A DNA stretch of 64,000 bases from CAYVRJ01 sp964453645. Its GTDB lineage: Bacteria; Bacillota; Clostridia; Christensenellales; JAWKQI01. Positions 25,592 through 34,234 of this stretch are shown here, in pieces. The DNA lies in assembly GCA_964453645.1 (NCBI GenBank), contig CAYVRJ010000005.1, positions 1 through 64,000 of the forward strand, written 5' to 3'. The notes under the pieces were generated by a model that saw nothing but the letters and a program-made list of their open reading frames with translations, did not search any database and was not told the origin of the DNA. The position numbers were made by a program, and so were the translations under genes. Every line of letters starts with the position of its first letter. Position 1 is the stretch's first letter.

Positions 25592-26004
25592 TGAAACTTT
25601 CCTTCACCTTTGAAATTCCGGCATATAAGGACTACCTACCCATGCTGAAAAGAGCTGCAAAAGTGGCGCTCAAACACCTGAATAAAACCCACTGTTCCGT
25701 TTCCGTCTATCTGTGCGGCGACGGGGAGATTCAGCGGCTCAACAGGGAGTTTCGTTGCAAAGATATGCCCACCGACGTGCTCTCCTTTGAGAGCGGAGAA
25801 GATGTTTTTTTGGGGGATATCGCCATTTCTGTGGAAAAAGCAATATCCCAAGCCGAGGAATACGGACACTCCATACAGCGGGAGATGTGCTTTTTGCTCA
25901 TTCACGGCATTTTGCACCTGTCGGGCTTTGATCACATAGAACCAACGGATGAAGCTGCCATGCGCACAACTTCCCGGGAAATATTTTGTAAACTAGAGGT
26001 TTGA
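25591..26004 (+). CDS. ybeY: Endoribonuclease YbeY
   Basis: A 137-residue zinc endoribonuclease acting in rRNA maturation and ribosome quality control. The zinc-binding motif H-x3-H-x5-H is complete in HGILHLSGFDH near 110-120. The ATG overlaps the last base of the preceding stop (TGATG), so it is coupled to yqfF. Length and context (phoH-yqfF-ybeY-dgkA-era) are those of other Firmicutes. Confidence 0.95.
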   Translation: MKLSFTFEIPAYKDYLPMLKRAAKVALKHLNKTHCSVSVYLCGDGEIQRLNREFRCKDMPTDVLSFESGEDVFLGDIAISVEKAISQAEEYGHSIQREMCFLLIHGILHLSGFDHIEPTDEAAMRTTSREIFCKLEV

Positions 26005-26008
26005 ACAC

Positions 26009-26719
26009 TTGAAAAAACTCTTGTCCAGTGTTAACTTTGCTCTGTCGGGCATTGTTCACTCCTTTAAGACCCAGCGTAATATGAAGATTATTTTCGTCAT
26101 TGCCATTTTAACCATCTTAGCGTCTGTGGTCACCTATGTCACAAGGTTCGAACTCATTGCCATCGTCATTTCCATCTCTTTGGTGTTTTTTGCGGAAATG
26201 ATGAATACCGCCATTGAAGCGGTGGTGGATATGATTACCAATAAGTTTCACGACTTGGCGCGCATCGCCAAAAACGTGTCGGCAGGTGCATCCCTCATCG
26301 TCTGCTTAAACGCACTCATCGTGGGATATCTGGTGTTCTATCGCAAGCTGGATAAACTCAGTTTGTTTTCGGTGGATTATTTAATCAACCTGCCCGCACA
26401 CATCACCTTTGTCAGTTTGTTTTTGGTGGGATTAGCCGTTGTGATGATTAAGGCCGCAACCATTAAGAAGCGGGGAACGTATGTGCAGGGGGGCATGCCC
26501 TCGGGGCATACGGCTATGGCCTTTGCATTGTTTACATCCATTGCACTCTTTTCTAAAGACCCGATTACCACCACATTTTCCTTTATTTTGGCGCTCATCG
26601 TGGCCGAGAGCCGCATCGAAGCCAAGATTCACACCATCACCGAAGTGGTGGTTGGCGGATTTGTTGGAATGTTAATCACAGTTTTGATGTATTATTTAAC
26701 AAGTCTACTTATTTTTTAG
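26009..26719 (+). CDS. Fusion of DgkA-type lipid kinase and PAP2 phosphatase
   Basis: A 236-residue membrane protein joining two enzymes. Residues 1-115 are a DgkA-type kinase (undecaprenol/diacylglycerol kinase) with the conserved AEMMNTAIEAVVDM. Residues 125-236 are a PAP2-type phosphatase with GGMPSGHTAMAFA and SRIEAKIHTITEVVVGG holding the catalytic histidines. In Gram-positive bacteria DgkA phosphorylates undecaprenol and PAP2 proteins dephosphorylate undecaprenyl pyrophosphate, so the fusion may act in lipid-carrier recycling. The start is TTG with AGAGGT upstream. It is four bases downstream of ybeY. Confidence 0.88.
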   Translation: MKKLLSSVNFALSGIVHSFKTQRNMKIIFVIAILTILASVVTYVTRFELIAIVISISLVFFAEMMNTAIEAVVDMITNKFHDLARIAKNVSAGASLIVCLNALIVGYLVFYRKLDKLSLFSVDYLINLPAHITFVSLFLVGLAVVMIKAATIKKRGTYVQGGMPSGHTAMAFALFTSIALFSKDPITTTFSFILALIVAESRIEAKIHTITEVVVGGFVGMLITVLMYYLTSLLIF

Positions 26720-26729
26720 GAGGTACCTT

Positions 26730-27620
26730 TTGGAATTCAGATCGGGATTTGTCGCAATTGTGGGCAGCCCCAACGTGGGTAAATCCACCATCATCAATCA
26801 AATGGTGGGGGAAAAGGTTTCCATTGTCTCACCCAAACCCCAGACCACCCGTTCCTGTGTGCGGGGCATTTATACAGGTAAAGACTTTCAAATGATTCTG
26901 CTGGACACCCCCGGTCTCATTCAGGCCAAAAATATGCTCAACCACTCCATGATGAAACAGGCCAACGAGGGGTTAAAGAGTGCCGATGCCGTTGTGTTCG
27001 TGTTGGACGGGGTGGTGGGCCTTAAAGTGCGGGACAAAGAAAATTTAAAAAAACTCATGTTAAAGCAAAACTGTCCCCTGTTTCTGGTGATCAACAAGAT
27101 CGACATTGCGGGAGCCGGTATGATCGATTCCACCATCGAGCTAATTCGGGAAGAGGGATTTTCGGGTAAAATCTTCACCGTGTGCGCCATTAACAACGTT
27201 GGGCTGGTGGATCTGTTTGCAGCCCTTAGAAAATCACTGCCCGTAGGCCCCAAGTATTACCCCGAAGATATGTACACCGATTCCCCCGAACGGTTTATTG
27301 CCGGGGAGATTGTGCGGGAAAAGGCACTGCTCAACTTGAGCGAAGAAGTGCCCCACGGCGTGGGTGTGGAAATTGAAAAGTGCACCCAGCGAGGGGATCG
27401 GGAGTTGATGGATATCCACGCTGCCATCTACTGCGAGCGCAAGAGCCACAAGGGGATTATCATCGGCAACCGAGGATCTATGTTGAAAAAAATCGGCAGC
27501 GATGCCCGGGAGGACTTGGAGTTACTCTTTGGCATGAAGGTGTATTTGGAGCTGTTTGTAAAAGTGCGGGAGGACTGGCGCAACTCCGCTTCGGTTTTAA
27601 AAACCTTGGGTTATGAATAG
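26730..27620 (+). CDS. era: GTPase Era
   Basis: A 296-residue GTPase needed for 30S ribosomal subunit assembly. G1 is GSPNVGKS, G3 DTPG and G4 NKID; the C-terminal KH domain with GIIIGNRGSMLKKIG binds the 3' end of 16S rRNA. The start is TTG with AGGAGG ten bases upstream. The last codons overlap the recO start by eight bases. Confidence 0.97.
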   Translation: MEFRSGFVAIVGSPNVGKSTIINQMVGEKVSIVSPKPQTTRSCVRGIYTGKDFQMILLDTPGLIQAKNMLNHSMMKQANEGLKSADAVVFVLDGVVGLKVRDKENLKKLMLKQNCPLFLVINKIDIAGAGMIDSTIELIREEGFSGKIFTVCAINNVGLVDLFAALRKSLPVGPKYYPEDMYTDSPERFIAGEIVREKALLNLSEEVPHGVGVEIEKCTQRGDRELMDIHAAIYCERKSHKGIIIGNRGSMLKKIGSDAREDLELLFGMKVYLELFVKVREDWRNSASVLKTLGYE

Positions 27621-28329
27621 GGAGGAGACCACCCTGTGTCTGGTGCTGCGCACAGCCGAATATAAAGATGCGGATAAGATGCTCACTTTGTTTTCCAAGG
27701 ACATGGGTAAAGTTTCGGCATTAGCCCGGGGGGCAAAGAAGGGCAAGTTAAAAAACGTTGCCCAGATTCTCTTTTGCGGGGAGTTTGCCCTGTCGTTTAA
27801 AAATGGAAAGTGTTATGTCTCCCAAGCGGAATCCAAGATGAGTTACTTTTCCATTACCAAAGACTTCGATCGCTTTGCTGCTGCCAGCGCCATGCTGGAG
27901 GCAACGGAGCTTTTTTTAACCTTTGAGCCTGCACCCAAGCTGTTTGCCCTGCTCACCCACTGTTTACTTCGCCTAAAGAACGGGGAAGACGGGGTGGCCA
28001 CCCTCACCTATTTTTTCATTAAACTCATGTGCCTCGAGGGGTTTGAGCCACAAGTGGAAACCTGTGTTTCCTGCGGCAGTCAGGATATCCTCTTCTTTTC
28101 CGCCGAGCTTGGGGGTGCCCTGTGTATAGACTGTGCCAACAACCCCGACGGCAAGCTCACCCCCGAAGTGATCCAAATTTTTAAGACAGCCAAGCTCTTC
28201 CCCCCAGGCAAATACGACTTCTCGGGTTTTTCAAACGAGTCCATCAAACGAGCTGTGAACTTTGCCTTGCATTTTGTTGAAGTGCAGGCAGAGAGATGTT
28301 TAAAAAGTGCACGAATTCTCATTTCGTGA
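27613..28329 (+). CDS. recO: DNA repair protein RecO
   Basis: A 238-residue recombination mediator that helps load RecA with RecR and RecF at gapped DNA. The N-terminal OB-fold (about 1-80) and the C-terminal four-Cys zinc site CVSCG...CIDC (about 152-178) are visible. It overlaps the era stop, the usual order in Firmicutes, and is the last gene of the phoH-recO transcript. Confidence 0.94.
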   Translation: MNREETTLCLVLRTAEYKDADKMLTLFSKDMGKVSALARGAKKGKLKNVAQILFCGEFALSFKNGKCYVSQAESKMSYFSITKDFDRFAAASAMLEATELFLTFEPAPKLFALLTHCLLRLKNGEDGVATLTYFFIKLMCLEGFEPQVETCVSCGSQDILFFSAELGGALCIDCANNPDGKLTPEVIQIFKTAKLFPPGKYDFSGFSNESIKRAVNFALHFVEVQAERCLKSARILIS

Positions 28330-28389
28330 TAAAAACAAACATTACGCCATAAACTTTGATAATTTTTTTCGTTTTTTTTAAAAAAACCG

Positions 28390-28418
28390 TTGTATATTGG
28401 AATCAACTAATATATAAT
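28390..28418 (+). promoter_or_regulatory. ppdK promoter
   Basis: TTGTAT, a 17-base spacer and TATAAT, 54 bases before the ppdK start, just after a long T/A-rich stretch that follows recO. Confidence 0.65.
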
Positions 28419-28472
28419 ATTTCTACACAAAAAGAGTTTGAATAATTGGCGTTTGGTACGCAGGAGGACAAA

Positions 28473-31103
28473 ATGAGTAAAAAATACGTGTATTTGTTTA
28501 GCGAGGGTAATGCGGAAATGAAGGACTTGCTGGGGGGCAAAGGTGCCAACCTGGCAGAAATGACGGGGTTAGGTTTGCCCGTACCCCAGGGATTCACTGT
28601 TACCACCGAAGCGTGTATCAAGTATTACGACGACGGCAAGGTGATCTCCGAAGAAGTGCAGAACCAAATCTATGATGCACTGGCAAAGTCCGAAGAGATC
28701 AACGGAAAGAAGTTCGGCGATGTGAACAACCCATTCTTAGTATCTGTACGCTCGGGAGCGAGGGCATCTATGCCGGGCATGATGGATACTATTTTAAATT
28801 TGGGCTTAAACGACACGACAGTGGAGGGGCTTGCAAAGCTCACCAACAACCCTCGGTTTGCTTATGACAGTTACAGAAGATTTATTCAAATGTTTGCAGA
28901 CGTGGTTATGGACGTGCCCAAGCCATTGTTTGAACACATTTTAGAGACAGCTAAGGAAAAGAAGGGCGTGAAGTTGGACACCGATCTCACCGCCGACGAT
29001 TTAAAAGACATCGTCACAAAGTTTCTTGCCTTATATAAAAAGGAAAAGGGTGCGGAGTTCCCCCAAGACCCAAAAGAGCAGCTCATCGAATCGGTGAAGG
29101 CTGTATTCCGCTCTTGGGACAACCCCAGAGCCATCGTGTATCGCAGGTTAAACGACATCCCCGGCGATTGGGGCACTGCCGTAAACGTGCAAGCCATGGT
29201 GTTTGGCAATATGGGAGACGATTCGGGCACAGGCGTTGCCTTCACCCGCAACCCCTCCACCGGCGAAAACAAGCTGTACGGCGAATTCTTAATGAACGCA
29301 CAGGGCGAGGACGTTGTTGCGGGCATTCGCACACCCCAGCCCATCACCCAGCTTCAAAATTCCAATGCCGATGTATACAACCAGTTTGTTGAAATTGCAA
29401 AGAAACTGGAAAACCACTACAGAGATATGCAGGACATGGAGTTTACCATCGAGCGTGGAAAGCTCTTTATGTTGCAAACTAGGAACGGAAAGCGCACAGC
29501 CGCTGCTGCTCTGAAAATTGCGGTAGATTTGGTTTCGGAAGGAAAACTCACCAAGGAAGAGGCACTGCTCAAGGTGGATCCCAAGCAGTTGGACGCACTG
29601 CTCCACCCCCAATTTGACCCAGCATCCCTGAAAGCTGCAAAATCCATTGCCAAGGGTTTACCCGCATCTCCCGGTGCGGCCTGCGGTAAGTTATATTTCA
29701 CTGCCGAGGATTGTCAGGCTTCCGTGGCACGGGGCGAGACGTGTATCTTAGCCCGTCAAGAGACTTCCCCCGAGGACATCGAGGGTATGGTTGCCGCTGA
29801 GGGTATTTTAACCTCCCGTGGCGGTATGACTTCCCACGCTGCCGTTGTTGCCCGGGGAATGGGCACTTGCTGTGTTGCCGGTTGCGATGAAATCGTGATC
29901 CGGGAATTGGACAAGACTTTAACCACCAAAGACGGATCCGTGTATAAAGAAGGGGATTACTTCTCCCTGGACGGCACCACCGGTTTGGTTTATGGCTGTG
30001 AAATTAAAACCATCCCCGCAGAAATGACGGGTGATTTCGGCATCATCATGGGATGGGCGGATCAAGTGCGCAAATTAAAAGTGCGTACCAACGCAGACAC
30101 CCCAAGAGATGCCCAACAGGCAATTGCCTTTGGTGCTGAGGGTATTGGCCTGTGCAGAACCGAACATATGTTCTTTGAAGAGGATCGCATTGCGGCTATG
30201 CGGGAGATGATCATCTCCAAAACCGAGGAACAGCGCAGGCGTGCACTGTCCAAGCTGCTGCCCATTCAAAAGAACGACTTTAAAGAGATTTATAAGGCTA
30301 TGGGCGAACTGCCCGTTACCATCCGCTTCTTAGACCCACCCCTCCACGAATTCCTGCCCACCGATGAAAAGGACATTCGCACACTAGCGGCAGAGATGGC
30401 CATCCCCTACGACGAGCTGACTGCAACCATCGACAGCTTACACGAGATGAACCCCATGCTTGGGCACAGAGGGTGCCGCTTGGCGGTGACATATCCTGAA
30501 ATTGCCGAGATGCAGACCAGAGCGGTGATTGAAGCGGCTATTGAAGTGCGCAAGGAGACTAAGTTAAACATTCACCCCGAGATTATGATTCCGCTGGTGG
30601 GTGAGGACAAAGAGTTCCGCTTGGTGAAGGAGATTGTGGACAAAACCGCCAAGAGTGTTATGGCCGAAAAGGGCGTTGACATTGAATATAAAGTGGGAAC
30701 CATGATTGAGATTCCCCGTGCGGCGGTGACTGCCGATGAAATTGCGGTGGATGCACAGTTCTTCTCCTTTGGCACCAACGACTTAACCCAGATGACCTTT
30801 GGGTTTAGCCGAGACGATGCCGGAAAGTTCTTGGATCACTATTATGCGAGAAAGATTTACGAGTCTGATCCCTTTGCGAAGTTGGATCAAAAGGGCGTAG
30901 GTAAGTTTATTGAAATTGCTGTGAAGCTGGGTAAGCAGACTCGGCCGGACATCAAGCTTGGCATTTGCGGCGAGCATGGCGGAGAGCCTTCTTCCGTGAT
31001 ATTCTGCCACAACTTGGGCATTGATTACGTTTCCTGTTCACCTTTCCGTGTGCCCATTGCACGCTTGGCAGCTGCTCACGCTGCAATTCTTGAAAAGAAA
31101 TAG
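28473..31103 (+). CDS. ppdK: Pyruvate, phosphate dikinase
   Basis: An 876-residue enzyme interconverting pyruvate + ATP + phosphate with phosphoenolpyruvate + AMP + pyrophosphate. The N-terminal nucleotide-binding part begins with GGKGANLAEM; the central phosphohistidine domain has GGMTSHAAVVARGMG (catalytic His near 455); the C-terminal PEP/pyruvate domain has GICGEHGG with the catalytic Cys. The ATG at 28473 follows GGAGG. In anaerobes it often works glycolytically with pyrophosphate, which fits the nearby PFOR. Full length. Confidence 0.97.
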   Translation: MSKKYVYLFSEGNAEMKDLLGGKGANLAEMTGLGLPVPQGFTVTTEACIKYYDDGKVISEEVQNQIYDALAKSEEINGKKFGDVNNPFLVSVRSGARASMPGMMDTILNLGLNDTTVEGLAKLTNNPRFAYDSYRRFIQMFADVVMDVPKPLFEHILETAKEKKGVKLDTDLTADDLKDIVTKFLALYKKEKGAEFPQDPKEQLIESVKAVFRSWDNPRAIVYRRLNDIPGDWGTAVNVQAMVFGNMGDDSGTGVAFTRNPSTGENKLYGEFLMNAQGEDVVAGIRTPQPITQLQNSNADVYNQFVEIAKKLENHYRDMQDMEFTIERGKLFMLQTRNGKRTAAAALKIAVDLVSEGKLTKEEALLKVDPKQLDALLHPQFDPASLKAAKSIAKGLPASPGAACGKLYFTAEDCQASVARGETCILARQETSPEDIEGMVAAEGILTSRGGMTSHAAVVARGMGTCCVAGCDEIVIRELDKTLTTKDGSVYKEGDYFSLDGTTGLVYGCEIKTIPAEMTGDFGIIMGWADQVRKLKVRTNADTPRDAQQAIAFGAEGIGLCRTEHMFFEEDRIAAMREMIISKTEEQRRRALSKLLPIQKNDFKEIYKAMGELPVTIRFLDPPLHEFLPTDEKDIRTLAAEMAIPYDELTATIDSLHEMNPMLGHRGCRLAVTYPEIAEMQTRAVIEAAIEVRKETKLNIHPEIMIPLVGEDKEFRLVKEIVDKTAKSVMAEKGVDIEYKVGTMIEIPRAAVTADEIAVDAQFFSFGTNDLTQMTFGFSRDDAGKFLDHYYARKIYESDPFAKLDQKGVGKFIEIAVKLGKQTRPDIKLGICGEHGGEPSSVIFCHNLGIDYVSCSPFRVPIARLAAAHAAILEKK

Positions 31104-31109
31104 GGGATT

Positions 31110-31330
31110 GCTTTCTTGGGGCGCTGCCCCAAACCCCGTTTAGGAGACTTTTTGTAAAAAGTCCCCTAAAAACCCCAAAAACTTTTTTAACGCAAAGCTA
31201 TCACTTTGCTAAGGTGTTTATAATATATAATACGCCCTAGCAAAAGCGATAGCTTTTGTCTTGAGGGGTGCAGGGACCCAGTCCCTGCCTCGGGGGTCAA
31301 AGGGGGACGAGTAGTCCCCCTTTTCCGTGT
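31110..31330. repeat. Mosaic intergenic palindromic repeat, copy 4
   Basis: Lies between the convergent stops of ppdK and rpsU. Modules: GGGGCGCTGCCCC, the hairpin TTAGGAGACTTTTTG/AAAAAGTCCCCTAA, CCCCAAAAACTTTTTT, GCAAAGCTATCACTTTGC, GCAAAAGCGATAGCTTTTG, GCAGGGACCCAGTCCCTGC and GGGGGACGAGTAGTCCCCC. It may also serve as the ppdK terminator. Confidence 0.75.
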
Positions 31331-31350
31331 AGCATGAGTCCACAAAATAA

Positions 31351-31389
31351 AATATAAAAAAACCTTCTTTAAATTTATCAAAGAAGGTT
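31351..31389 (-). terminator. rpsU terminator
   Basis: On the minus strand AACCTTCTTT pairs with AAAGAAGGTT (31361-31370 and 31380-31389), followed by a run of seven T. Confidence 0.8.
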
Positions 31390-31421
31390 TGTCAGTTAGG
31401 CAATAAACGGAAAGACGTAAA

Positions 31422-31595
31422 CTAGTGCTTGCGTTTTCTTGCAGCTTCAGCCTTTTTCTTTCTCTTTACGCTGGGCTTTTCATAATGCTCGCGTTTTCTG
31501 ATTTCTGCCAAAACGCTCTCCCGTGCGCACTTGCGCTTAAAACGCTTTAATGCACTTTCGATGGATTCATTTTCGCCAACACGAATTTCAGGCAC
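31422..31595 (-). CDS. rpsU: 30S ribosomal protein S21
   Basis: A 57-residue basic protein starting MPEIRVGENESIESALKRF and ending KAEAARKRKH, the full bS21 sequence of Clostridia. The start is GTG at 31595 with GGGAGGG about eight bases upstream. S21 binds the 30S platform near the anti-Shine-Dalgarno. It stands alone between ppdK (convergent) and hydG, with its own terminator. Confidence 0.93.
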   Translation of the reverse strand: MPEIRVGENESIESALKRFKRKCARESVLAEIRKREHYEKPSVKRKKKAEAARKRKH

Positions 31596-31733
31596 TTCTT
31601 TTTCCCTCCCCCCGTTGTGAAACAGGTTTGCAACAACCTTATCATTAAAATTATAGTTGAATTGACTTCTATTGTCAACCAGAAATATTCGCTAGGAACA
31701 AAATGCAAATCAAGTTGTTTCCATTTTTTAAAT

Positions 31734-33140
31734 TTAAAAACGAAAATCTCGTTCACCCAACTCAATCTTATTTAAATACTCTTTGGTCTTTAATTTGGCA
31801 GCTTCGTTGGGAATATTTTCAACTTCACGGCCAATCACCTCGTTCGCTAACGTGATGAATTCCTCGTCTCCATAATCACAGGCGTATTCCTTCAAAGTGA
31901 TCAGCGCATTCGCCTGGCACACGTTGGCGATCTGCCCGGTCTTAGCAAGGCGCATAAAGCGGTCTCCCGTCCGACCCTGCCGATAACACGCTGTGCAAAA
32001 GCTGGGGATATACCCCTTCTTCAACAACATTTTTGTGATCTCTAAGGGTGTGCGGTGATCGGCAACTTCAAACTGAGGTGCGGAATTCTTATTGGAATAC
32101 CCACCCACCCCTGTGGCCGAACCCGCAGACGTTTGGGAAACCCCCAGTGCGATACACTCCTCCCGAAACCCGGCATCTTCCCGGGTGGAGATGATGATGC
32201 CCGTGTAGGGCACGGACAGCCGGATCACGGCGATAATTCGCTTAAAATCCTCGTCGGTGACGGGATATGGATATTGATTCATGGCTATGCCGCAGGCGGG
32301 GCGAATCCGGGGGACGGAAATGGTGTGGGGGCCCACGCCATACACGGCCTCTAGGTGCTCGGCGTGCAGAAACGTGCCCACAATTTCGTAGTGCCAGTCG
32401 TATAAGCCATAGAGCACCCCAATGCCCACGTCGTCAATGCCCCCCTCCATCGCCCGGTCGTGGGCGGTTGTGTGGTATTCGTAGTTGGACTTAGGGCCAG
32501 ATAAGTGCAGCTTTTCATACATTTCCTTGTTGTAGGTCTCTTGAAACAAAATATACGTTCCAATACCCGCTTCTTTTAACTTTTGATAGTTCTCAACGGT
32601 GGTGGCTGCAATGTTAATGTTCACCCGGCGAATCTCACCGTTTTGGTTTTTTACTTTATATATGGTGTCGATGCACGAAAGCACATACTCAATGGGGCAG
32701 TTTTTTGGATCTTCTCCCGCTTCTAGGGCAAGGCGCTTGTGCCCCATGCTCTCCAAAGCCTCCACTTCTAAAACCAGCTCTTCCATGGTGAGTTTGTTGC
32801 GCTGCATTTTATTGGAGCGGTGGTAACCGCAGTAGGTGCACTCGTTGATGCAATAATCCGAAATATAAATGGGGGCAAACATGACGATGCGCTTGCCGTA
32901 GATGTGTTCCTTAATGTCCCGGGCAGTTGCATACATCTCTTCCACCAGCATTGGATCGTCCACATAGGTGAGTACTGCCGCCTCGGTGTGGTTAAGCCCT
33001 CCGTATGTCTTTGCCTTGTTTATAATGGTTCGAACGGTGTCGTAATCCTTGGCTGCAACTTTTGCATACGCTAAGGTTTTTTCTATTTCATCGTGGTTTA
33101 TAAAATCCACCGCCAGAGCAGATGTTTTGTCGTACGGCAT
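31734..33140 (-). CDS. hydG: [FeFe]-hydrogenase maturase HydG
   Basis: A 468-residue radical SAM enzyme that cleaves tyrosine to make the CO and cyanide ligands of the hydrogenase H-cluster. The SAM cluster motif C-x3-C-x2-C is in CINECTYCGYH (about 90), and the C-terminal cluster Cys pair is in SFCTACYRQGRTGDRF (about 380). ATG at 33140 has GGAG six bases upstream; ATG 33152 is the alternative. It follows hydE in the same direction. HydF and the hydrogenase itself are not in this window. Confidence 0.93.
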   Translation of the reverse strand: MPYDKTSALAVDFINHDEIEKTLAYAKVAAKDYDTVRTIINKAKTYGGLNHTEAAVLTYVDDPMLVEEMYATARDIKEHIYGKRIVMFAPIYISDYCINECTYCGYHRSNKMQRNKLTMEELVLEVEALESMGHKRLALEAGEDPKNCPIEYVLSCIDTIYKVKNQNGEIRRVNINIAATTVENYQKLKEAGIGTYILFQETYNKEMYEKLHLSGPKSNYEYHTTAHDRAMEGGIDDVGIGVLYGLYDWHYEIVGTFLHAEHLEAVYGVGPHTISVPRIRPACGIAMNQYPYPVTDEDFKRIIAVIRLSVPYTGIIISTREDAGFREECIALGVSQTSAGSATGVGGYSNKNSAPQFEVADHRTPLEITKMLLKKGYIPSFCTACYRQGRTGDRFMRLAKTGQIANVCQANALITLKEYACDYGDEEFITLANEVIGREVENIPNEAAKLKTKEYLNKIELGERDFRF

Positions 33141-33194
33141 ATTAAACTCCATTCCGCCGCTTCACTTACGGCACAAATAATCGTAGAAGAACCT

Positions 33195-34190
33195 TTAAAC
33201 TCCTTCTAAGCCCATCTCGTTAAGGTCGTTCTTTAAGTCTAAAAACTGTTGTTTTAGCGGAATCTTCGGCGCTTCCCGCCCGGGGTAAATTTCGTATAAG
33301 TCCCGGTAGGCAAAGGGGGTTGCCTTTTGCATGATGACGTTTGCCCCGCAGAACAGTGCGTTGTTTCGCCCACCCAACACGTTGAGGGCGGTGGTGGAGG
33401 GCAGGTGTATCTTGGGCAGAACCAGCCGGGTGAGAGCTAAAATTTTTAAGGTCAGCTCTGCCGAACCGTTTTCCTCCCCTTTGAGTTCGGTTAAGGGGCT
33501 TGCGATAAAGGGGCCAATGCCCGCCATGTCCACTCCGAGTTCCTTGAGCAGCAGGATGTCTTGTGCTAAGGTTTTAGATGTTTGCCCGGGCAGGCCAATC
33601 ATAAAGCCGCTGCCCAGCTCATAACCAATTTCCTTTAGGGCACGGCTACACGCCAGGCGGTTGTCTATTGACACGCCGTGCAGTTTAAAATATAAGTCCT
33701 CGTCCGAGGTTTCGTGTTTTAACAGATAGCGGTTGCCCCCACATTCATAGAACCGTTCGTATTCCCAAACCTCCCGCTCTCCCAAAGAGAGGGTAATGGC
33801 CATACCCGGACACGCAACCACAATTTGTTTGATGAGGTCACACAGCAGATCGCAGGTAAAAAAACTGTCCTCCCCCGACTGGAGGATGAGGGTTTGATAG
33901 CCCGCTGAATACACCTCCCGTGCACTTTCAAGAATTTCATCAAAGGACATGCGATACCGAGGCAGATCGGCATTGCAGTTCAGGCCGCAGTAGGCGCAAG
34001 AACACCTGCAATAGCTGGAAAACTCCACGATTGCACGAATATACACTTTGTTGCCGAAGTGTTTGGTCTTCACACTGTCCGCCAAGTCTAGGAGAAATTG
34101 AAGGTCTCCCCCAAAGCAGTTGTGGATGACGTGGGTTAAATTTTCTATTGTAGCACCGCCACCGGCAATTTCCTTAATGTCACTTACCAT
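33195..34190 (-). CDS. hydE: [FeFe]-hydrogenase maturase HydE
   Basis: A 331-residue radical SAM protein with the cluster motif CRCSCAYCGLN (C-x3-C-x2-C) and downstream HydE-type segments such as LLKHETSDEDLYFKLHG and GFMIGLPGQTSKTLAQD. HydE acts with HydG and HydF to build the di-iron part of the H-cluster. The start is uncertain: ATG 34190 has no clear ribosome site; a TTG at 34208 is in frame. It lies 54 bases before hydG. Confidence 0.9.
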   Translation of the reverse strand: MVSDIKEIAGGGATIENLTHVIHNCFGGDLQFLLDLADSVKTKHFGNKVYIRAIVEFSSYCRCSCAYCGLNCNADLPRYRMSFDEILESAREVYSAGYQTLILQSGEDSFFTCDLLCDLIKQIVVACPGMAITLSLGEREVWEYERFYECGGNRYLLKHETSDEDLYFKLHGVSIDNRLACSRALKEIGYELGSGFMIGLPGQTSKTLAQDILLLKELGVDMAGIGPFIASPLTELKGEENGSAELTLKILALTRLVLPKIHLPSTTALNVLGGRNNALFCGANVIMQKATPFAYRDLYEIYPGREAPKIPLKQQFLDLKNDLNEMGLEGV

Positions 34191-34234
34191 ACGTATATTT
34201 AAATACAAAACTGCCGAAATTTCAAGCAGCTATA

